From DAOMOD01 sp035444205 (lineage in GTDB: Bacteria; Pseudomonadota; Gammaproteobacteria; Xanthomonadales; BPKI01): 12,278 bases of DNA. The DNA lies in the NCBI GenBank assembly GCA_035444205.1, contig DAOMOD010000128.1, positions 1 through 12,278 of the forward strand, given 5' to 3'. The notes under the pieces are model-generated. The model was not told the origin of the DNA and made no database searches. It saw only the letters and a list, made by a program, of their open reading frames with translations. Below are positions 7,454 to 12,278 of the stretch, piece after piece; within the stretch, counting starts at the first letter, position 1, and every line of letters begins with the position of its first letter. Made by a program: the position numbers and the translations under genes.

Positions 7454-7470
7454 GGGGAGGAAGCGTTCTG
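7454..7470 (+). promoter_or_regulatory. Shine-Dalgarno and non-canonical start region of fabH
   Basis: GGGGAGG at 7454-7460 is an excellent Shine-Dalgarno. Seven bases later is an in-frame CTG (7468-7470), followed directly by ATC. The frame opens after a TGA at 7435-7437 and contains no ATG, GTG or TTG before 7657. CTG is therefore the best-placed start; ATC at 7471 is the alternative. Confidence 0.65.
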
Positions 7471-8436
7471 ATCCATTCACGTATTGCCGGCACCGGCAGT
7501 TGCCTGCCGGAGCGCATCGTCACCAACGCCGATCTCGAGAAGCTGGTCGACACCAGCGACGAGTGGATCCGCGAACGCACCGGTATCCGCCAGCGCCACA
7601 TCGCCGCCGATGGCCAGACCACCGGCGATCTCGCCCTGGGCGCCGCCACGCGCGCCATGGAGGCCGCCGGTGTCAGTGCCGCCGAGATCGACCTGATCGT
7701 GGTCGGCACCACCACGCCCGACATCATCTTCCCCAGCACCGCCTGCCTGCTGCAGCATCGCCTCGGCGCCAACGGCTGCGCGGCGATGGACGTCAACGCG
7801 GCCTGCACCGGATTCATCTATGCGCTGGCGGTGGCCGACAAGTTCGTGCGCGCCGGCGGTGTGCGCAATGCGCTGGTGGTCGGTGCCGAGACCCTGTCGC
7901 GCATGATCGACTGGAGCGACCGCGGCACCTGCGTGCTGTTCGGCGACGGCGCCGGCGCCGTGGTGTTGCAGCCCAGCGACGAGGCCGGCGTGGTGTCGAC
8001 CCACCTGCATGCCGACGGTGGCTACAAGGAACTGCTGTACAACCCGGTAGGCGTCTCCGCCGGCTTCAAGGACGAGAAGAACCATGGCGTGCGCGTGCTG
8101 ATGGCGGGCAACGAGGTGTTCAAGGTCGCGGTCAAGACCCTGGACGCCGTGGTCGGCGAGACCCTGGAGGCCAACGGCCTCGACAAGGGCGACATCGACT
8201 GGCTGATCCCGCACCAGGCCAATCTGCGCATCATCACCGCCACGGCGAAACGCCTGGCGATGCCCATGGACCGCGTCATCGTCACCGTCGACCGCCACGG
8301 CAACACTTCAGCCGCGTCGGTGCCGATGGCACTCGACGAAGCGGTCCGCTCGGGCAGGATCCGGCGTGGCGAACTGCTGCTGCTGGAAGCGTTCGGCGGC
8401 GGCTTCACCTGGGGGTCGGCGTTGGTTCGGTACTGA
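7468..8436 (+). CDS. fabH: 3-oxoacyl-ACP synthase III (beta-ketoacyl-ACP synthase III)
   Basis: FabH condenses acetyl-CoA (or another acyl-CoA primer) with malonyl-ACP to start fatty-acid synthesis. Counted from CTG 7468 the protein has 322 residues, close to the 317 of E. coli. The catalytic triad is intact: Cys113 in NAACTGF, His249 in PHQANLRI and Asn279 in HGNTSAAS. The N-terminal IAGTGSCLPE and DTSDEWIRERTGI segments align with the usual FabH start and lie upstream of the first ATG (7657). Starting at 7657 would remove 63 conserved residues, so the start must be non-ATG. The C-terminal GGGFTWGSALVRY is typical. The expected upstream neighbour plsX is absent. A heptamer repeat begins four bases after the stop. 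Function is very sure; the exact start codon is not. Confidence 0.93.
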   Translation: MIHSRIAGTGSCLPERIVTNADLEKLVDTSDEWIRERTGIRQRHIAADGQTTGDLALGAATRAMEAAGVSAAEIDLIVVGTTTPDIIFPSTACLLQHRLGANGCAAMDVNAACTGFIYALAVADKFVRAGGVRNALVVGAETLSRMIDWSDRGTCVLFGDGAGAVVLQPSDEAGVVSTHLHADGGYKELLYNPVGVSAGFKDEKNHGVRVLMAGNEVFKVAVKTLDAVVGETLEANGLDKGDIDWLIPHQANLRIITATAKRLAMPMDRVIVTVDRHGNTSAASVPMALDEAVRSGRIRRGELLLLEAFGGGFTWGSALVRY

Positions 8437-8440
8437 AGAG

Positions 8441-8467
8441 CCGGGACCCGGGACCGGGGACCCGGGA
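8441..8467 (+). repeat. Heptamer tandem array (CCCGGGA units) after fabH
   Basis: About four units of the heptamer CCCGGGA or close variants: CCGGGA, CCCGGGA, CCGGGGA, CCCGGGA. The array begins four bases after the fabH stop. It is the reverse complement of the TCCCGGG array inside the start of fabD. Short heptamer arrays of this style recur in xanthomonad genomes. Confidence 0.85.
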
Positions 8468-8612
8468 AAAGCGGCCCTCGGCGAGTTCATTATCTGGTCG
8501 TTGCCGTTGCTGTTTCGGGAGCGAATCTTGAGGAAGCGCCAAGCCCCCTGGATCGCTTGATACACGTGGTCACCATCGAAATCGTAAACCTATCCGGTAG
8601 CTGAACACTTCT

Positions 8613-9611
8613 ATGAGTAACTCGACGCACGAGTCCCGGGTCCCGGGTCCCGGGTCCCGGGTCCCGGCTCCAAGCGAGTCCCGGCTAGCTTTCGTCTTCC
8701 CCGGCCAGGGCTCACAGTCCGTCGGTATGCTGGGCACGCTCGCCGAGGTCCAGCCCGAAGTACGCGAAACCTTTGCCGAGGCTTCCGCGGCGGTCGGCTT
8801 CGATCTGTGGGCGCTGAGCCAGGACGGCCCCGAGGCCGAACTCAACCGCACCGAGAACACCCAGCCGGCGCTGCTGGCTGCGGGCGTGGCGGTGTGGCGT
8901 TGCTGGCTGGCGCGCGGTGGCACGCAACCGGCACTGATGGCCGGGCACAGCCTGGGCGAATACACCGCCCTGGTGTGTGCCGGGGCGATGTCGCTGGCCG
9001 ACGCTGCACGCCTGGTGCAAACCCGCGGCAGGCTGATGCAGGCGGCGGTGTCCGAGGGGCAGGGCGCCATGGCCGCCGTGCTCGGTGCCGAGGATGCCCT
9101 GGTCGAGCAGGTCTGTGCCGAGGTGGCCGGGGACGAGGTGGTGCAACCTGCCAACTACAATTCCCCGGGGCAGATCGTGATCGCAGGACACGCCGGCGCG
9201 GTGGATCGTGCACTGGCGGCGCTCGGCGAGCGCGGCGTGCGCAAGACGGTGAAGCTGGCGGTGAGCGTGCCTTCGCATTGCGCGCTGATGCGCGAGGCTG
9301 CGGATGCGCTCGCGGAGGCGCTGGAAGCGGCCCGGATCTCCATGCCTGAAATTGCGATAATTCATAATGTTACGGCGCAAATTTCAAGTGATTTGGCTTC
9401 ATTGCGCCAGGCGTTGGCGGCGCAACTGCATCAGCCTGTGCGCTGGACCGCCTGTGTCCAGGCATTGGCGGTGGCAGGCGTTGGCCGGATCGCCGAATGC
9501 GGACCGGGCAAGGTGCTGACCGGGCTGGTCAAACGCATCGACAGGGGGCTTGAGGCAAGGGCGCTGGGTGGTCCCGACGAACTTGCCGCCGCCTTCGAGG
9601 CCTGGGCATGA
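8613..9611 (+). CDS. fabD: Malonyl-CoA:ACP transacylase
   Basis: FabD transfers malonyl from CoA to ACP in the cytoplasm, supplying the elongation unit. The core is a clear match: FVFPGQGSQSVGML at 27-40, the nucleophile motif GHSLGE with Ser113, Arg138 in the TRGR segment that binds the malonyl carboxylate, and His222 in SVPSHCALM. Ser and His are both shifted by 21 residues from E. coli (Ser92, His201), because residues about 7-24 (ESRVPGPGSRVPAPSESR) are an extra N-terminal stretch encoded by a heptamer repeat. There is no ATG, GTG or TTG between 8616 and the conserved core, so ATG 8613 is the only ordinary start. No good Shine-Dalgarno precedes it. Total length is 332 residues against about 310 usual. 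Codons for about residues 247-264 are unusually AT-rich. The gene is 31 bases upstream of fabG. Confidence 0.95.
   Translation: MSNSTHESRVPGPGSRVPAPSESRLAFVFPGQGSQSVGMLGTLAEVQPEVRETFAEASAAVGFDLWALSQDGPEAELNRTENTQPALLAAGVAVWRCWLARGGTQPALMAGHSLGEYTALVCAGAMSLADAARLVQTRGRLMQAAVSEGQGAMAAVLGAEDALVEQVCAEVAGDEVVQPANYNSPGQIVIAGHAGAVDRALAALGERGVRKTVKLAVSVPSHCALMREAADALAEALEAARISMPEIAIIHNVTAQISSDLASLRQALAAQLHQPVRWTACVQALAVAGVGRIAECGPGKVLTGLVKRIDRGLEARALGGPDELAAAFEAWA
8634..8667 (+). repeat. In-gene heptamer tandem array (TCCCGGG units) at the start of fabD
   Basis: Four perfect TCCCGGG units at 8634-8640, 8641-8647, 8648-8654 and 8655-8661, plus a partial unit TCCCGG (8662-8667). A further GAGTCCCGG at 8676-8684 echoes the array's left border GAGTCCCGG (8631-8639). 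The array lies within the fabD reading frame from the eighth codon and encodes SRVPGPGSRVP. Because the unit is 7 bases, only changes of three units preserve the frame. Confidence 0.92.
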
Positions 9612-9642
9612 GCCGCCCGAACCTGAAACGGAGTTGGAGACC

Positions 9643-10392
9643 ATGACGACGCAGTTTCAACTTTCCGGCGAGGTCGCCCTGGTCACCGGCGCCAGCCGTG
9701 GCATCGGTGCGGCCATCGCCGACGAACTCGCCGCCCTCGGCGCCAGGGTGGTCGGCACCGCCACCAGCGAGGCAGGCGCCGCCGCCATCGGTGAGCGGCT
9801 CGCCGGACATGGCGGCCAGGGTCGTGTGCTGGACGTGACCGACGGCGCGGCCGTGGAAGCGCTGATCGAATCCGTGGCGGGCGAGCTGGGTGCCATCGGC
9901 ATTCTGGTCAACAACGCCGGCATCACCCGCGACCAGCTCCTGCTGCGCATGAAGGAAGAGGACTGGCAGGCCATTCTCGATACCAACCTGAGCTCGGTGT
10001 TCCGCACCAGCAAGGCGGTGCTGCGCGGCATGATGAAGGCGCGCAAGGGGCGCATCATCAATATCGCCTCGGTGATCGGGCTGACCGGCAACGCCGGACA
10101 GGCCAACTATGCGGCGGCCAAGGCCGGCATCATCGGATTCTCGAAGTCGATGGCGCGCGAGGTGGGCAGCCGCGGCATCACCGTCAACGTGGTGGCGCCT
10201 GGATTCATCGACACCGACATGACGCGGGCCTTGCCCGAGGCGCAGCGGGAGTCCATGCTGGGCCAGATCGCGCTGGGCCGGCTGGGGGAATCCGCGGATA
10301 TCGCGCGTGCGGTGGCGTTTCTGGCATCGCCCGCGGCCGCGTACATCACCGGCGAGACCCTGCACGTCAACGGCGGCATGTACATGCCCTGA
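9643..10392 (+). CDS. fabG: 3-oxoacyl-ACP reductase
   Basis: FabG reduces 3-oxoacyl-ACP to 3-hydroxyacyl-ACP with NADPH in each elongation cycle. The 249-residue protein is a classical short-chain dehydrogenase: TGASRGIG at 15-22 (cofactor loop), NNAG at 90-93, and the catalytic Ser143, Tyr156 and Lys160 in the IINIASV...QANYAAAKAG region. VAPGFIDTDMT at 184-194 and the C-terminal ITGETLHVNGGMYM at 235-248 are typical of FabG. The ATG at 9643 follows a GGAGTTGGAG Shine-Dalgarno and gives the normal length. It lies 31 bases after fabD and upstream of acpP in the usual order, which distinguishes it from the many FabG-like reductases elsewhere in genomes. Confidence 0.96.
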   Translation: MTTQFQLSGEVALVTGASRGIGAAIADELAALGARVVGTATSEAGAAAIGERLAGHGGQGRVLDVTDGAAVEALIESVAGELGAIGILVNNAGITRDQLLLRMKEEDWQAILDTNLSSVFRTSKAVLRGMMKARKGRIINIASVIGLTGNAGQANYAAAKAGIIGFSKSMAREVGSRGITVNVVAPGFIDTDMTRALPEAQRESMLGQIALGRLGESADIARAVAFLASPAAAYITGETLHVNGGMYMP

Positions 10393-10450
10393 CGCCGCGT
10401 GGCGTCAGCGCAACTGAAGGTTTTTTGTGGCGTGCTGCGCGGGCTTCCAC

Positions 10451-10456
10451 TACAAT
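10451..10456 (+). promoter_or_regulatory. Possible acpP promoter -10 element
   Basis: TACAAT at 10451-10456 matches five of six bases of the -10 consensus and lies 34 bases before the acpP ATG, with GGGAGG (10473-10478) between them. The -35 side is poor: the best matches near 10425-10433 (TTGTGG or TGGCGT) are weak or off-spaced. A private promoter would fit the high demand for acyl carrier protein. Confidence 0.45.
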
Positions 10457-10489
10457 CCGCGCGCTTTCAACCGGGAGGTCTTGGTACCC

Positions 10490-10729
10490 ATGAGCAGCAT
10501 TGAAGAACGCGTCAAGAAGATCGTCGTCGAACAGCTTGGCGTGAAGGAGGACGAGGTCACCCCGACCGCTTCCTTCGTGGACGATCTGGGCGCGGATTCG
10601 CTCGATACGGTGGAACTGGTGATGGCGCTCGAGGAAGAGTTCGAGTGCGAGATTCCGGACGAGGAGGCCGAGAAGATCACCAGCGTCCAGCAGGCCATCG
10701 ATTACATCAAGGCCCACGTGAAGTCCTGA
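10490..10729 (+). CDS. acpP: Acyl carrier protein
   Basis: AcpP carries growing acyl chains on a 4'-phosphopantetheine arm through every step of fatty-acid synthesis. The 79-residue acidic protein has the four-helix ACP form, with the GADSLDTVELVMALEEEF segment at 34-51 and the modified serine Ser37 in the DSL motif. Length and sequence are close to E. coli AcpP. GGGAGG at 10473-10478 is a strong Shine-Dalgarno, 11 bases from ATG 10490. The frame is open upstream, but that part is non-conserved leader sequence. The 97-base gap after fabG and the TACAAT box suggest extra transcription from here. A 192-base spacer with hairpins and a repeat follows. Confidence 0.98.
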   Translation: MSSIEERVKKIVVEQLGVKEDEVTPTASFVDDLGADSLDTVELVMALEEEFECEIPDEEAEKITSVQQAIDYIKAHVKS

Positions 10730-10748
10730 TTCCTTTTCGATGGTGGCG

Positions 10749-10764
10749 CGGCAGGTTCCTGCCG
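10749..10764 (+). terminator. First hairpin after acpP
   Basis: CGGCAGGTTCCTGCCG is a perfect inverted repeat 20 bases after the acpP stop, forming about six pairs around a GTTC loop. No T tract follows, so it may act as an mRNA 3' stabiliser or processing site rather than an intrinsic terminator. Confidence 0.4.
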
Positions 10765-10774
10765 TGACCCCGCA

Positions 10775-10807
10775 CCGGGGTGCGTCGGTCTTGCTGGCGC
10801 ACCCCGG
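10775..10807 (+). terminator. Second, strong hairpin in the acpP-fabF spacer
   Basis: CCGGGGTGCG (10775-10784) pairs over ten bases without mismatch with CGCACCCCGG (10798-10807) around a 13-base loop. It can compete with a smaller fold, CGCACC (10771-10776) with GGTGCG (10779-10784). There is no T tract after it. It may terminate partially or protect acpP mRNA from 3' decay, lowering fabF relative to acpP. Confidence 0.45.
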
Positions 10808-10830
10808 ACCTTACAGCGATTGCCTGGCGC

Positions 10831-10899
10831 GCATTTCTTACAACCCTCCTGATGTGGACGCCGATCCATCCGCTACGGACGGTTGTGAGAGTTGCGGGC
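10831..10899. repeat. Palindromic dispersed repeat, copy 1
   Basis: The left arm GCATTTCTTACAACC (10831-10845) and right arm GGTTGTGAGAGTTGC (10881-10895) are complementary at 12 of 15 positions around a 35-base loop. The right part, 10871-10899, matches 12167-12195 in inverted orientation at 27 of 29 bases. The left part, 10831-10849, matches 12171-12189 directly at 17 of 19. It thus looks like two facing ends of a repeat unit, similar to a REP or miniature-transposon remnant. It ends 22 bases before the fabF ATG, next to the GAGG Shine-Dalgarno at 10911-10914. Confidence 0.75.
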
Positions 10900-10921
10900 C
10901 AGCGCTTCCCGAGGTGAATTC

Positions 10922-12160
10922 ATGAGCAAGCGCCGCGTTGTCGTCACCGGCCTGGGTATCGTCTCGCCCGTGGGCAACGATGTGCCGAGCGCCTGGGACA
11001 GCATCGTCAACGGCCGTTCCGGCATCGGTCCGGTGACGCACTTCGACGCCACCACCTTTCCCACTCGCATCGCCGGTGAGATTCGCGACTTCGACGCCGC
11101 CGCCTGGATGCCGGCCAAGGACGTCAAGAAGATGGATCCCTTCATGCACTACGGCATCGCCGCCTCGATGCAGGCATTGAAGGACGCCGGCTTCGAGGTC
11201 AGCGAGGCCAATGCCGAACGCATCGGTCTTGCTGTGGGCGCCGGCATCGGCGGCATCGCCGTCATCGAGAAGACCTCGATCCAGTTCGCCGAGGCCGGCG
11301 TGCGCAAGATCTCGCCATTCTTCGTGCCGAGTTCGATCATCAACATGATCTCCGGCAACCTGTCGATCATGACCGGCATCAAGGGCCCCAACCTGGCCGC
11401 AGTATCGGCCTGTGCCACCGCCAACCACAACATCGGCCTGGCGATGCGCATGATCCAGTACGGCGACGCCGACGCCATGGTCGCCGGCGGCGCCGAATAC
11501 GCCACCACCGGTATCGCCATGGGCGGTTTCTGCTCGGCGCGTGCCATGTCCACGCGCAACGACGAGCCGGCCCGCGCCAGCCGTCCCTGGGACAGGGACC
11601 GCGACGGCTTCGTGCTTTCCGATGGCGCCGGTGTGCTGGTGCTAGAGGAATACGAGCTGGCCAGGGCGCGCGGCGCGCGCATCTACTGTGAACTGGCGGG
11701 CTTCGGCATGAGCGGCGACGCCTTCCACATGACCGCGCCCAGCGAGAACGGCGAGGGCGCGGCACGCTGCATGAAAAACGCGCTGAAGGACGCCGGACTG
11801 GCTGCGGATGCGGTCGGCTACATCAACGCGCACGGCACCTCCACACCGCTCGGCGACCTGGCCGAAGTGCAGGCGGTCAGGGCCTGCTTCGGCGATCATG
11901 CCGGCAAGGTGATGGTCAGTTCCACCAAGTCGATGACCGGGCACCTGCTTGGTGCCGCCGGCGGCGTCGAGGCGATCTTCTCGATTCTCGGCCTGCACCA
12001 CGGCGTGATCCCGCCGACCATCAACCTCGACGAGCCGGGCGAAGGTTGCGACCTCGACTTCGTGCCCAATACCGCGCGCGAGGCCCGCATCGATGCGGCC
12101 CTGTCCAACGGCTTCGGGTTCGGCGGCACCAACGCCTCGCTGATCTTCCGCCGCCTCTGA
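10922..12160 (+). CDS. fabF: 3-oxoacyl-ACP synthase II (beta-ketoacyl-ACP synthase II)
   Basis: FabF condenses acyl-ACP with malonyl-ACP during elongation. The 412-residue length is close to E. coli FabF (413). The Cys-His-His triad is intact: Cys164 in VSACATANHNIG, His304 in NAHGTSTPLGD and His341 in STKSMTGHLLGAAG, with Lys336 preceding it. The gatekeeper region around GFGFGGTNASL lies at 397-407. The ATG at 10922 has GAGG seven bases upstream and gives the normal MSKRRVVVTGLGIVSP N-terminus. Following acpP and without a neighbouring fabA, it is FabF rather than FabB. It is bracketed by inverted copies of a dispersed repeat, one ending 22 bases before the start and the other beginning 6 bases after the stop. 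Confidence 0.96.
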   Translation: MSKRRVVVTGLGIVSPVGNDVPSAWDSIVNGRSGIGPVTHFDATTFPTRIAGEIRDFDAAAWMPAKDVKKMDPFMHYGIAASMQALKDAGFEVSEANAERIGLAVGAGIGGIAVIEKTSIQFAEAGVRKISPFFVPSSIINMISGNLSIMTGIKGPNLAAVSACATANHNIGLAMRMIQYGDADAMVAGGAEYATTGIAMGGFCSARAMSTRNDEPARASRPWDRDRDGFVLSDGAGVLVLEEYELARARGARIYCELAGFGMSGDAFHMTAPSENGEGAARCMKNALKDAGLAADAVGYINAHGTSTPLGDLAEVQAVRACFGDHAGKVMVSSTKSMTGHLLGAAGGVEAIFSILGLHHGVIPPTINLDEPGEGCDLDFVPNTAREARIDAALSNGFGFGGTNASLIFRRL

Positions 12161-12166
12161 GCCTTA

Positions 12167-12195
12167 GCCCGCATTTCTCACAACCGTCCGTAGCG
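12167..12195. repeat. Dispersed repeat, copy 2, in inverted orientation after fabF
   Basis: This segment begins six bases after the fabF stop. It equals the reverse complement of 10871-10899 except at two positions. The repeat family's core reads GCATTTCTCACAACCGTCC. What follows to 12278 is GC-rich and hairpin-dense and may be more of the same element, cut by the window edge. Confidence 0.8.
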
Positions 12196-12237
12196 AGGGC
12201 GTCGAGACGCCGTTGTGGCGCGCGCCGCGGACTGACT

Positions 12238-12257
12238 GTGCGCGCCGGAGCGCGCAC
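12238..12257 (+). repeat. GC-rich hairpin near the right edge
   Basis: GTGCGCG (12238-12244) pairs perfectly with CGCGCAC (12251-12257) around a CCGGAG loop. No T tract follows. It is either a Rho-independent-like structure ending the fab transcript or, more likely, an internal arm of the repeat beginning at 12167. A smaller hairpin lies at 12198-12211. Confidence 0.4.
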
Positions 12258-12278
12258 GAACGCCGTAGGCGGCCCGAA

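Noticed and set aside
7657..7659. First in-frame ATG of fabH as the true start.
   Set aside because: It would delete 63 residues including the conserved TSDEWI and TGIR segments, and it has no suitable ribosome-binding site.
6252..7817. A 521-codon minus-strand open frame across yceD, rpmF and the start of fabH.
   Set aside because: It is antisense to three well-recognised genes and crosses their boundaries; its sequence looks like the reverse of conserved proteins and has no motif.
8557..8585. TTGATA plus AATCGT as a promoter for fabD.
   Set aside because: The -35 match is good, but the -10 matches only three of six bases at 17-base spacing.
8634..8667. G-quadruplex or CRISPR array in the heptamer tract.
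   Set aside because: G runs alternate with C runs on the same strand, which favours hairpins over quadruplexes, and the units have no spacers as CRISPR would.
9529..10365. Long minus-strand frame opposite fabG.
   Set aside because: Shadow of a fully conserved FabG; composition is typical of antisense GC-rich frames.
10740..10925. Small plus-strand frame between acpP and fabF.
   Set aside because: It lies wholly on hairpins and the dispersed repeat; the repeated TDGCE-like words arise from the repeat, not from a protein.
12021..12257. Small minus-strand frame over the end of fabF and the right-edge repeat.
   Set aside because: Antisense to fabF and to the repeat; its ATDGCEKCG word is a translation of the repeat core.

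Overview
The window is a GC-rich, tightly packed stretch of a gammaproteobacterial chromosome. The order yceF / yceD-rpmF-fabH-fabD-fabG-acpP-fabF, the L32 protein with an acidic tail, and the CCCGGGA/TCCCGGG heptamer arrays together suggest the Xanthomonadales (Lysobacterales). The phylum-level call is firm; the order-level call is inferred from memory of such genomes.

Region 1 (1-3459, minus strand) is an operon of moxR (AAA+ ATPase), a DUF58 protein and a tgpA-like membrane transglutaminase. The genes are separated by one base or overlap by a few bases. The transglutaminase runs off the left edge, but its full Cys-His-Asp triad is visible. Region 2 (3541-5412, plus strand) is one large membrane glycosyltransferase of the GT39/ArnT-like type with an unusual C-terminal Ig-like domain. 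Region 3 (5455-6583, minus strand) is yceF (Maf-family 7-methyl-GTP pyrophosphatase), overlapped by a small single-pass coiled-coil membrane protein.

Region 4 (6607-12160, plus strand) is the ribosome/fatty-acid cluster. A near-consensus promoter gives an apparently leaderless yceD, followed by rpmF, a terminator-like hairpin, and then fabH, fabD, fabG, acpP and fabF. Together these enzymes make malonyl-ACP (FabD), start chains (FabH), elongate (FabF) and reduce (FabG) them on the carrier AcpP. plsX, usually found between rpmF and fabH, is missing. acpP seems to have its own promoter, and the acpP-fabF spacer carries hairpins and a palindromic dispersed repeat. A matching copy lies in inverted orientation just after fabF and continues towards the right edge.

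No new defence, mobile or biosynthetic system is evident. The unusual features lie in how the fatty-acid genes are expressed. fabH has no ATG, GTG or TTG start that would give a complete protein. The fabD coding sequence begins inside a heptamer tandem repeat that adds about 21 residues and would shift frame if a unit were gained or lost. fabD also carries a sharp AT-rich patch, and fabF is bracketed by inverted repeats.
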